Below are positions 7,122 through 12,697 of a stretch of 12,697 bases of DNA, one piece after another. The number at the start of each line of letters is the position of its first letter. Position 1 is the first letter of the stretch. The position numbers were made by a program, and so were the translations under genes. The notes under the pieces were generated by a model. It made no database searches. It was not told the origin of the DNA and was given only the letters and a program-made list of their open reading frames with translations. The DNA is from JAGNRR01 sp964612525 (GTDB lineage: Bacteria > Bacteroidota > Bacteroidia > Chitinophagales > Chitinophagaceae): the NCBI GenBank assembly GCA_964612525.1, contig CAZTCQ010000075.1:1-12697 (forward strand), in the 5' to 3' direction.

Positions 7122-8057
7122 GTGTTATACGCTTTCTTAAAAATATGGCTCCAACTTGCGCTCAAGTTTTACTTGAGAAATATAGATCTAAAAGGCTCGT
7201 TTGAATCTGTAAGAAAAACGCCTAGTTTACTCGCTGTCAATCACTCTAATTCTTTTTTGGATGCACTGATTGTTTGTGCACATTGTCCTAAACAAATACA
7301 TTTTTTAGCTCGTGGCGATGCGTTTAATAAAAAATGGTCTGCTTGGATACTGCGAAAGCTAAACATAATTCCGATACATCGTAAAGAAGAGGGGAGAGAA
7401 AATTTGTCAAAAAACAAGCAATCATTTAATGAGGTACTTGATGTTTTTAAGCAAGGTGGTTCGGTGCTTATTTTCCCTGAAGGACTTTGTGCAAATATAA
7501 ACAAAATTCGTCCGTTGCGAAAAGGCGCTGCGAGGATTGCCTATCTGGCTTGGCGTGAGCTAGATCTTGAACAATTTATTGTACAAGCTGTAACGCTTCG
7601 CTATGATTCATTTACCAAAATGCCGAAGGGGGTAAATATGAGTATTGCGTCTGCTTTGGGTTTTAAAGATTTTAATCTTACACAAGAAGCTGTCTTTTAC
7701 AATCAATTTAATGAGACTGTAAAAGAGAACTTGCAATCACATCAGAATAATCAATTTAATTCTACTTCTTATTCAATTTTAAAAAAAACAACCTTAGCGA
7801 TTCCTGCCTTAATCGGATATCTTATTCACAGACCATTTTATCTTTTGCTAAAAAAAATCGTGGCAAAGAAAACAAAAGAAACAGTTTTTTATGATTCAGT
7901 ACTTTTTGGAAGTCTAATGTTGCTCTATCCGTTTTTTGTAATCATATTGAGTGCTTTGGCGGTGCTGCTAACGAATAGCTATGCTTGGTGTTTATTATTA
8001 GTATTGCCGTTTACTGGCTGGTGCTATAAATTATACATAGAAAACAAAGTGAACTAA
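7122..8057 (+). CDS. Glycerolipid (PlsC-like) acyltransferase with C-terminal membrane segments
   Basis: A 311-residue membrane-associated acyltransferase of the 1-acylglycerol-3-phosphate family (PF01553). Motif I is NHSNSFLD (residues 40-47), a His-x5-Asp form rather than the commoner His-x4-Asp and, from memory, like the fungal Gpt2/Sct1 type. Then come GDAF (65-68), IIPIHR (82-87), motif III FPEG (118-121) and PLRKGAARIA (131-140). Residues about 224-247 and 256-305 are hydrophobic and should span the membrane. The start is GTG at 7122: an in-frame TAA at 7116 rules out anything longer, and no ATG lies near. It follows the CofC-like transferase by 62 bp on the same strand, suggesting acylation of a glycosylated glycerol head group, possibly an arsenosugar lipid. 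General phospholipid synthesis is the alternative. Confidence 0.86.
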   Translation: MLYAFLKIWLQLALKFYLRNIDLKGSFESVRKTPSLLAVNHSNSFLDALIVCAHCPKQIHFLARGDAFNKKWSAWILRKLNIIPIHRKEEGRENLSKNKQSFNEVLDVFKQGGSVLIFPEGLCANINKIRPLRKGAARIAYLAWRELDLEQFIVQAVTLRYDSFTKMPKGVNMSIASALGFKDFNLTQEAVFYNQFNETVKENLQSHQNNQFNSTSYSILKKTTLAIPALIGYLIHRPFYLLLKKIVAKKTKETVFYDSVLFGSLMLLYPFFVIILSALAVLLTNSYAWCLLLVLPFTGWCYKLYIENKVN

Positions 8058-8058
8058 T

Positions 8059-8385
8059 TTATTTTTTCCTAGTTTGCTTGTAAACCCAAGTCTTCAAATC
8101 TTGTTTTTCTTTGGCCGTCAAATTGTGTTTATTACCCTTGGGCATTTTCTTTCGTATAAAAACCTGCTTTTTTATTTTCTTGGCATAGCGATTCATATTA
8201 CTCAACGCAAAAACAATCGTTGGTTTATCTTTTAAATGGCAAGCATTGCATTTCTTTTTTAGAACAATTAATGCTTTTTGTTTTTCGCTAAGCTCATTTA
8301 TAGCAGCTGGTGCTGCATTCGAATGTAAGCCCTGGCAAAATACAAGAGCAGAAAACAGGAGTTGTATAATGAGAAATGGTTTCAC
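8059..8385 (-). CDS. Small periplasmic monohaem cytochrome c-like protein
   Basis: A 108-residue protein with a signal peptide (residues about 1-25, hydrophobic FLIIQLLFSALVF) followed by one haem c attachment motif CNACH (46-50). M81 in RKKMPKGN, ahead of LTAKEKQDLKTWV, is the likely sixth haem ligand, the usual arrangement in small cytochrome c domains. It is very lysine-rich. The start must be GTG at 8385: the upstream frame has no ATG, GTG or TTG before a TAG stop. It should carry single electrons in the periplasm; the partner is unknown. It is the last gene of the minus-strand run, 42 bp after the VOC gene, and its stop lies 1 bp from the stop of the convergent acyltransferase. Confidence 0.8.
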   Translation of the reverse strand: MKPFLIIQLLFSALVFCQGLHSNAAPAAINELSEKQKALIVLKKKCNACHLKDKPTIVFALSNMNRYAKKIKKQVFIRKKMPKGNKHNLTAKEKQDLKTWVYKQTRKK

Positions 8386-8427
8386 TATTCTTAAATATAA
8401 ACTAATATGAATCCAAACTAGAACGTA

Positions 8428-9474
8428 TTACTTCACCTTACTTATTGATAACATTTTTATCATCCAGTTGGGTAGTGGCTTTGATAGGCCTCTTTTCTTT
8501 AGATTTAAGTATAACCCAAGCTTTTTCATGACCGGTACTTTATGTGTTTCAACTAATTCAATAAGTGTGCCGTCTGGGTCTTCAACGTAACAGAAACGGC
8601 CGCCTGCATTTTCCATATCAAAGGTTTCATTGCTATCTACAGTGAATGTGTAGTTGTTTTCTTGAGCGTATTTTTTTAATTCATCCATATTCACAACGTC
8701 TAGACACAAATGAATAAAACCTAAGTCGCCCCAAAAACGATCTTTGTAAATTTTACACGGTGTTCGGTCTAATGCTTGTACCAATTCTAAATCAATACCG
8801 CCAAGTAGTTTTCCAAAAGCGCCTTGTGTACTTGCTTTTTTTCTTAAAAGAACTTTACGATAATTTGCTGAATCATTGTCCGTTATGTTTTTGAGTAATT
8901 CTTTTTTATCATACACAATTGAATATTCGCCAAGCAAACAGCCGTAAAATTTGATTGCAGCATCCATATCACTTACTCCAATTACAGCACCCGAAATCGC
9001 TCCTGTTGGCGCATTGCCTTTGGAAAAATAATCTACCGCTTCAACAACTTGAAACTGATTACCGTATTTATCACGCACCCAGAAATAGGCTTTGTCTTCA
9101 GAGTCCTGTAATATTTCAGAAGAAGGATTCTTTTTTTTATAGAATTGAAATGCCGTTTCAATGTCTAGGCATTTTATTTTAGCTGCATAAATTCCAAGAT
9201 CTCCATATTTTATTTCTTCGGAAGGTGCTTGAGGTTTACGATTTAGGTATTGCCATATTTCAAATCCGCCTCCGCCCGTCATATTAAGCGAAAGAATTGC
9301 ATTGCGCTGATAAATTCTATTTCCAGTATACTGCGTCATTAATTTAGCCTCGGCTACGTCATTAAAAATGAGTACGTCCATTCCAAATAACTCTTTATAA
9401 TACAACATGGCCTCATGCGCATCACGCACACCGATTCCTATTTGCTGTATTCCTGTTATGTAGTTATGATTCAT
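8428..9474 (-). CDS. Two-domain VOC (glyoxalase/bleomycin-resistance/dioxygenase) family protein
   Basis: A 348-residue cytosolic protein built from four beta-alpha-beta modules, making two VOC domains: residues about 8-146 (IQQIGIGVRDAHEAMLYY, GNQFQVVEAV) and 158-308 (GAVIGVSDMDAAIKFY, GFIHLCLDV, PDGTLIELVE). In the second domain H255 and E306 sit at positions that usually bind metal, with E230 as another candidate. In the first domain the expected His is replaced near Q10/Q11. The layout recalls extradiol dioxygenases and 4-hydroxyphenylpyruvate dioxygenase-like proteins, but no substrate can be named. A basic tail (about 312-348) follows the fold. It starts 3 bp after the SDR stop codon, so the two are translationally linked and probably act on one pathway. 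It lacks the vicinal cysteine pair of the C-As lyase ArsI. Confidence 0.85.
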   Translation of the reverse strand: MNHNYITGIQQIGIGVRDAHEAMLYYKELFGMDVLIFNDVAEAKLMTQYTGNRIYQRNAILSLNMTGGGGFEIWQYLNRKPQAPSEEIKYGDLGIYAAKIKCLDIETAFQFYKKKNPSSEILQDSEDKAYFWVRDKYGNQFQVVEAVDYFSKGNAPTGAISGAVIGVSDMDAAIKFYGCLLGEYSIVYDKKELLKNITDNDSANYRKVLLRKKASTQGAFGKLLGGIDLELVQALDRTPCKIYKDRFWGDLGFIHLCLDVVNMDELKKYAQENNYTFTVDSNETFDMENAGGRFCYVEDPDGTLIELVETHKVPVMKKLGLYLNLKKRGLSKPLPNWMIKMLSISKVK

Positions 9475-9477
9475 TAT

Positions 9478-9846
9478 TTATGATTTGGCTAGACCTTTTT
9501 TGCGCGCGATAGAATAGTAAAGGAAGCGAATGTTTTTCCAAAACCACCAAAGTATTTTTTCTTCCTTGGCAATGATAATATGTTTCTTTTTTTGTTCAAT
9601 TGCTTGTAATATTTTAGATGCACATTTTTCCACGGGGATTCCATTAAGTTGTCCATCGTCCATTTTATTATGTGTTTCTCCATTGCCCAATACGGCTGAT
9701 AAAGAAATAGGTGTTTTAATTCTTCCGGGGCTTACAATTGTTATGTTCATTCCAGGCGTTGTATGCTCCACTTGCAATGTTTCGAAAAAGCCTTTTAATG
9801 CATGCTTTGCCGCACTGTAACCTGTTCTTAATGGGAAGCCCATTAA
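9478..9846 (-). CDS. Short-chain dehydrogenase/reductase, C-terminal part (5' end lost in assembly gap)
   Basis: Only the last 122 residues are visible; the N-terminal part lies in the run of N. The catalytic pair of the SDR family is present in GYSAAKHALKGFFETL (Tyr and Lys of YxxxK), followed by the cofactor-side motif VSPGRIKTPIS, where SDRs have PG.(V/I).T. The C-terminal segment EEKILWWFWKNIRFLYYSIARKKG is hydrophobic and basic, so the enzyme may touch the membrane, as in the DHRS7-like subgroup. The Rossmann GxxxGxG motif and catalytic Ser are not in view. About 140 residues should be missing, which is more than the 100 placeholder bases could hold. It is linked to the VOC gene by a 3-bp spacer. 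The substrate is unknown. Confidence 0.85.
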   Translation of the reverse strand, partial: LMGFPLRTGYSAAKHALKGFFETLQVEHTTPGMNITIVSPGRIKTPISLSAVLGNGETHNKMDDGQLNGIPVEKCASKILQAIEQKKKHIIIAKEEKILWWFWKNIRFLYYSIARKKGLAKS

Positions 9847-9946
9847 NNNNNNNNNNNNNNNNNNNNNNNNNNNNNNNNNNNNNNNNNNNNNNNNNNNNNN
9901 NNNNNNNNNNNNNNNNNNNNNNNNNNNNNNNNNNNNNNNNNNNNNN
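9847..9946. other. Assembly gap of 100 N
   Basis: Exactly 100 undetermined bases, the usual placeholder for a scaffold join of unknown length. It separates the 3' end of the GT2 gene from the 3' half of the SDR gene. An uninterrupted frame can be drawn across it only because N cannot encode a stop. A complete SDR needs roughly 400 further bases of coding sequence, so the true distance is probably well over 100 bp. Confidence 0.97.
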
Positions 9947-10635
9947 CGGTATTTGAGCATGGATTTATAAGTCTGGAGCATATCTTCTTGACTCGCTCCT
10001 TTCTTAAACATTTTTACTACTTTTAAATTAGCTAGTTGCACAGAAAGCCATGTATTGTTATCATATTTTCTAGCAGATACCAATGTGGATTTAGGAATCA
10101 ATTTGAATTTACCCGCCTTCCATATTTTCTCTAAAAAGTTATAATCTTCCATTATATAGAATTGTTCGTCAAAGCCATTTACTTTTTCGAATAATTCTTT
10201 GGTAATAAAAATGGATTGATCTCCCCCCCGAAAAAAAAGATAATTAAAACGCGTGCACCATGCATTTATTTTTAGCATAAAACTCTTGCTATCAAATTGG
10301 GTGCGGAAACTACCGCAATCAAATGTTTCAAAAATAGCTTGCTGGATATCTTCTAGACTAGAGCTGCAAGGTTTTGTATCTGCATGCACAAAGTAATATA
10401 TATATCCGCTCGCTTTGGAAACCCCATAATTCATTTGAGCTGCGCGTCCTTTGGTAGGAGAGAAGAATGCTTTTGCACCTGCTTCCTTAGCTAGTTCTAA
10501 TGTATTATCTGTACTACCACCATCAGAAACAATAATTTCAGCCTGCTCAGAACCATTCAGTGTTTTTAAATAGGTAACTAAGGCAGCAATGTTTTCTGCT
10601 TCATTATACGTTGGTATGATAATACTTATTTTCAC
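9947..10635 (-). CDS. TIGR04283-type GT2 glycosyltransferase (ArsS-associated), 3' end lost in gap
   Basis: 229 residues of a family 2 glycosyltransferase of the 'rSAM/selenodomain-associated transferase 2' group. Motifs in order: SIIIPTYNEAENI (residues 4-16), the nucleotide-sugar site VSDGGSTDNT (36-45), RAAQMNYG (64-71), the metal-binding HADT (84-87), FFRGGDQSIFI (134-144) and MEDYNF (162-167). The family is about 220-235 residues, so only a few C-terminal residues should be missing. The start is GTG at 10635; the frame upstream meets TAA eight codons earlier without an ATG. It begins 30 bp after the ArsS stop, so it is surely cotranscribed with ArsS. The likely job is transfer of the arsenic-bearing ribosyl unit, or another sugar, to an acceptor; donor and acceptor are not shown. 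Confidence 0.9.
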
Positions 10636-10665
10636 TTCTAGTAAAGCTTTTTTTTATTTAAAAAA

Positions 10666-11712
10666 CTATGCCACCTCACCGCCGCAGCTACTTCCTGCAC
10701 CTGCTGTGCATCCATAACAATGTTGCCCTAAAATAATATTTCTACTATCCAAAGCTTCAATATCAAAATCGGCGATATGTTGTTTTTCTTTGGCGCAAGC
10801 TACTTTAAGTTCTAGCATTTGATTAAAATCACAATCATATAAATAGCCATCCCAACCGATAGAAACTGTATTTCGACACATAACACCGGCAGCAGCTACT
10901 GGATTAAATGCTTCAATCAATTTAGCCATATATTCTTCATAATTCCCAGAAACTAATAAGTAATCTAAGAAACGACTAATGGGTAAATTAGTAATCGCGA
11001 ACAAGTCATTGAATTGAATTCCATGACGCTCCATGAGCGCATCTTTATACTCTTTTTGTAGCGCTTCTTGAGAAGGCGGTAAGAAAGCGCCCGCCGGATT
11101 ATAGACTAAGTTGAGTTTAAGGCCTGTTCCTTCAATGCCATAGCCAACTTCGTTGAGCATTTGTAATGCCTTAATAGAGTCTTCGAATACGCCATTGCCT
11201 CGTTGCTTGTCTGTACGATCGGCAGTATAAAAAGGCAGGGAAGAAACAACTTCTATGTCATGATCTTTATAGAATTGTGGTAAGTCATAATATTTTTTAT
11301 TCGCGCGTATAATTGTAAGATTACAACGTACAATTATATGCTTATCTAGTTTTTTTAGCTCAGTCGCAAACCATCTGAATTCAGGATTCATTTCTGGTGC
11401 ACCGCCTGTTAAATCAACAACTTTTAAAGCAGGATTTTTAGCTAATACATCCAAGCATTGTTGCATGGTTTTGCGCGTCATGATTTCCTTGCGGTCTGGG
11501 CCGGCGTCTACGTGACAATGTCCACAAACTTGGTTGCACATTTTACCCATATTAATCTGAAAAATTTCAGTACCAACTGGCTTTAATGGTAGTAAATTGA
11601 TCTCTTCTAACTTTTGCTCAAAGCGTGGATACTTACCGTTATCTTTTTGCAATACAGCAATTTGTTCGTCTGAGTCTGCTAGGGAGCTTGCTAATGCTTT
11701 TAATGATTTCAT
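10666..11712 (-). CDS. arsS: ArsS-type arsenosugar biosynthesis radical SAM protein
   Basis: A 348-residue radical SAM enzyme. The [4Fe-4S] motif CNQVCGHC (C59, C63, C66) is followed by LTGGAPEMNP (101-110), the SAM-binding GGAPE element. The C-terminal region (DUF3641 type) holds C279, C294, C332 and C335 and ends HCYGCTAGAGSSCGG (331-345), the hallmark of this radical SAM/Cys-rich family. ArsS enzymes join a 5'-deoxyadenosyl group to dimethylarsenic, the first carbon-arsenic-sugar step of arsenosugar synthesis. Some relatives are selenoproteins; here the C-terminus uses plain Cys and ends at TAG, with no in-frame TGA. It lies 104 bp downstream of the AhpD-like gene and 30 bp upstream of GT2 on the same strand. 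Cytosolic and probably oxygen-sensitive. Confidence 0.94.
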   Translation of the reverse strand: MKSLKALASSLADSDEQIAVLQKDNGKYPRFEQKLEEINLLPLKPVGTEIFQINMGKMCNQVCGHCHVDAGPDRKEIMTRKTMQQCLDVLAKNPALKVVDLTGGAPEMNPEFRWFATELKKLDKHIIVRCNLTIIRANKKYYDLPQFYKDHDIEVVSSLPFYTADRTDKQRGNGVFEDSIKALQMLNEVGYGIEGTGLKLNLVYNPAGAFLPPSQEALQKEYKDALMERHGIQFNDLFAITNLPISRFLDYLLVSGNYEEYMAKLIEAFNPVAAAGVMCRNTVSIGWDGYLYDCDFNQMLELKVACAKEKQHIADFDIEALDSRNIILGQHCYGCTAGAGSSCGGEVA

Positions 11713-11730
11713 TTGTTTTAGTTTTGTTTA

Positions 11731-11804
11731 CTATTAGGGAATAGGAATTAGCGAATAGTGATTAGGGTAAATATTTTCCCTAATTCCTAATGGCTATTCG
11801 TTAG
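11731..11804. repeat. Imperfect inverted repeat between the AhpD-like and arsS genes
   Basis: The intergenic space is mostly a set of nested, partly alternative inverted repeats. TAGGAATTAG (11742-11751) matches CTAATTCCTA (11780-11789). CGAATAG (11752-11758) matches CTATTCG (11794-11800). In the centre ATTAGGG (11761-11767) pairs with CCCTAAT (11778-11784) around an almost palindromic A/T core. Two alternative folds are therefore possible in RNA. GAATAG also occurs twice on the plus strand (11739-11744 and 11753-11758). Lying inside the operon, it could act as a partial terminator, processing site or RNA stabiliser; it may also be a dispersed intergenic repeat. It is not followed by a T-run on the minus strand. 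Confidence 0.6.
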
Positions 11805-11816
11805 CCGCTTGAAAAT

Positions 11817-12155
11817 TTACATTGCTATTTTCTTCACTTTGTTCATCATTTGCACGCCGTGAACCAAAGTAGCTCCGCCAGTAATTGCAGATGCCACATG
11901 AACGGCTTCCATCATTTGTGCTTCGCTCCAACCCTTTTCGTAAGAGTCGCTGCTATATGCCTCAATACAATAAGGACATTTAACTGCATGGCTTACTGCT
12001 AAGGCAATCAATGATTTCTCACGGGCAGTTAAAGCGCTGTCTTTAAAAACTTCGCCATAATAGCCAAAGAATTTATCGCCCATTTCTTTCTGCCATTCCG
12101 TTACGTTTCCAAATTTGGCAAGGTCTTCTGAATTGTAATAATGATTTTTTTCCAT
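11817..12155 (-). CDS. AhpD/carboxymuconolactone decarboxylase-like protein associated with arsenosugar synthesis
   Basis: A 112-residue all-helical protein of the CMD/AhpD family (PF02627). The core TAREKSLIALAVSHAVKCPY runs straight into the CPYC redox pair C60/C63 and then IEAY. In AhpD the second cysteine is followed four residues later by a catalytic His; here that position is Y67. This small subfamily is regularly found beside ArsS genes and is named in databases as an arsenosugar-associated peroxidase-like protein; its reaction is unproven. A thiol role in reducing pentavalent methylarsenic, or in handling arsenic bound to dithiols, is inference. It is the first gene of the minus-strand run, 104 bp ahead of arsS, with the inverted repeat in between. 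Confidence 0.9.
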   Translation of the reverse strand: MEKNHYYNSEDLAKFGNVTEWQKEMGDKFFGYYGEVFKDSALTAREKSLIALAVSHAVKCPYCIEAYSSDSYEKGWSEAQMMEAVHVASAITGGATLVHGVQMMNKVKKIAM

Positions 12156-12406
12156 GTTTTTTTTCGTTTATATTTTAATCTGTTTCAATCTCTGGTTAAT
12201 TCTCGCCGAATATAGGCTAAAAAGGGTTCTAGTTTATTTAGGTCGATTTGCTTTGGTTCGACTAATCAATGTAATACATACGTTGAAAGTGCCAATATGG
12301 ATTTTATAATTGAATTTAAATTCAGTTTCAACAGGTCAGACAGTTTCCTTAACTATTCAAGATAATCGTTCGATTGGCACAGATTCGTAATTGAGCGTAA
12401 ATTGTA
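12156..12406. other. Non-coding region upstream of the arsS operon
   Basis: About 250 bp between the AhpD-like start and the GIY-YIG stop, with no convincing gene. It should contain the promoter of the minus-strand arsS run. Visible structure: a perfect 14-bp palindrome at 12311-12324 and an 8-bp inverted pair GTGCCAAT (12289-12296) / ATTGGCAC (12373-12380) flanking it. I found no TAnnTTTG-type -7 box on the minus strand and no recognisable riboswitch. Confidence 0.5.
12311..12324. promoter_or_regulatory. Perfect 14-bp palindrome, candidate operator
   Basis: TGAATTTAAATTCA is fully self-complementary and lies about 155 bp upstream of the AhpD-like start codon. Dimeric repressors bind such sites, but the sequence is A/T-only apart from one G:C pair per arm and could occur by chance in this low-G+C DNA. 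No regulator gene is present in the window. Confidence 0.25.
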
Positions 12407-12646
12407 CTATAAAATTTCTTCTAGATATTTTGTAGCCCCTTTTTTCTTAATTTTTATTTCAAGTTTTAGTGCATCAGATTTAGACATGTTCTCACTGGCC
12501 CATATTCTTTCATAAGGAGTATGAGCTCTTGTTGATTTGGTGTCACCGTTATTATGCTCATTTAACCTTCTCTCTAGATCCGTGGTAATGCCAGTATAAT
12601 GGCGTTTGTTTTTTAAACTACGTAATATGTAAACGTTGTAATCCAT
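12407..12646 (-). CDS. GIY-YIG nuclease family small protein
   Basis: A 79-residue protein of the stand-alone UvrC N-terminal / GIY-YIG type (PF01541). It shows YNVYILRSLKNKRHYTGITT at the start, with VYI and YTG as this protein's version of the GIY and YIG strands. LERRLNEHN (24-32) follows, with the catalytic-type Arg, then TRAHTPYERIWA, and SDALKLEIKIKKK with a helical Glu. These short members are widespread in Bacteroidota, often near tRNA genes; their biological role is unclear. It lies 9 bp after a terminator hairpin and is separated from the arsS run by 251 bp, so it is most likely unrelated to it. Confidence 0.88.
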   Translation of the reverse strand: MDYNVYILRSLKNKRHYTGITTDLERRLNEHNNGDTKSTRAHTPYERIWASENMSKSDALKLEIKIKKKGATKYLEEIL

Positions 12647-12654
12647 TTTTAATT

Positions 12655-12684
12655 AAAAGCCCCACGCTTTAGCGTGGGGCTTTT
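12655..12684 (-). terminator. Strong hairpin terminator following a probable tRNA
   Basis: AAAAGCCCCACGC (12655-12667) and GCGTGGGGCTTTT (12672-12684) form a perfect 13-bp stem with a 4-base loop. On the minus strand the G+C-rich stem is followed by TTTTAATT, an intrinsic terminator for transcription arriving from the right edge. Because the A/T ends are symmetric, it could also stop plus-strand transcription. Confidence 0.85.
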
Positions 12685-12697
12685 GTCGGGAAGACAG
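12685..12697 (-). tRNA. Probable 3' end of a tRNA, cut by the window edge (perhaps tRNA-Pro)
   Basis: Read on the minus strand the last bases are CTGTCTTCCCGAC. This fits the end of a T-stem (CTGT), an acceptor-stem 3' half CTTCCCG and discriminator A, immediately before the terminator. A G at position 72 implies C1:G72, typical of bacterial tRNA-Pro. Only about 13 bases are available and no cloverleaf can be tested, so this is tentative. Confidence 0.35.

Noticed and set aside
8428..9474. VOC protein as an ArsI carbon-arsenic lyase
   Set aside because: It has two VOC domains and 348 residues and lacks the vicinal cysteine pair of ArsI; only superfamily membership is shared.
9478..10635. A single bifunctional GT2-SDR protein
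   Set aside because: It is bridged only by 100 N, and half of the SDR is missing; two genes with a gap explain it.
10666..11712. ArsS as a selenoprotein
   Set aside because: The C-terminal Cys-rich motif is encoded with ordinary Cys codons, the frame ends in TAG, and no in-frame TGA is present.
1..12697. CRISPR array, insertion sequence or prophage
   Set aside because: No regularly spaced direct repeats, transposase, integrase or phage structural genes were seen.

Overview
The window comes from a low-G+C member of the Bacteroidota. The first gene ends in a type IX secretion (Por/T9SS) C-terminal sorting domain, a feature confined to that phylum and its close relatives. A POTRA-less Omp85-type barrel, DUF547 and several lipid-modifying proteins fit the same group. 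The class cannot be settled from the sequence. A run of exactly 100 N (9847-9946) shows this is a scaffolded draft or metagenome assembly.

The main content is a gene neighbourhood for making organic arsenic compounds of the arsenosugar type. The two committed enzymes are both present: an ArsM-like arsenite methyltransferase with all the arsenic-binding cysteines (1670-2725, minus) and an ArsS-type radical SAM protein (10666-11712, minus) that should attach a 5'-deoxyadenosyl group to dimethylarsenic. Families that habitually travel with ArsS lie around them: an AhpD-like CPYC protein (11817-12155), a TIGR04283-type GT2 glycosyltransferase (9947-10635) and a TIGR04282-type CofC-like transferase (6472-7059). 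A purine nucleoside phosphorylase (4740-5564) could remove adenine, and a PiT phosphate transporter (457-1569) could bring in arsenate.

Layout from left to right: the 3' end of a secreted T9SS cargo gene (+), converging on PiT, then ArsM and a fatty acid hydroxylase (all minus). A divergent Omp85 barrel (+) converges on the phosphorylase (minus). From a 57-bp divergent spacer a plus-strand operon runs DUF547, CofC-like transferase, glycerolipid acyltransferase. It meets, 1 bp away, the tail of a long minus-strand run whose transcription order is AhpD-like protein, ArsS, GT2, an SDR interrupted by the gap, a two-domain VOC protein and a small cytochrome c. At the right edge are a GIY-YIG protein, a strong hairpin terminator and the probable 3' end of a tRNA.

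Working model (inference): PiT imports arsenate, ArsM makes dimethylarsenic, ArsS makes the deoxyadenosyl adduct, the phosphorylase releases adenine and leaves a sugar 1-phosphate, the CofC-like protein may activate that sugar, and GT2 transfers it to an acceptor. The acyltransferase beside the CofC-like gene raises the possibility that the end product is an arsenosugar phospholipid. No arsR, arsenate reductase or arsenite efflux gene lies in the window, so the locus looks biosynthetic rather than a classical resistance operon.
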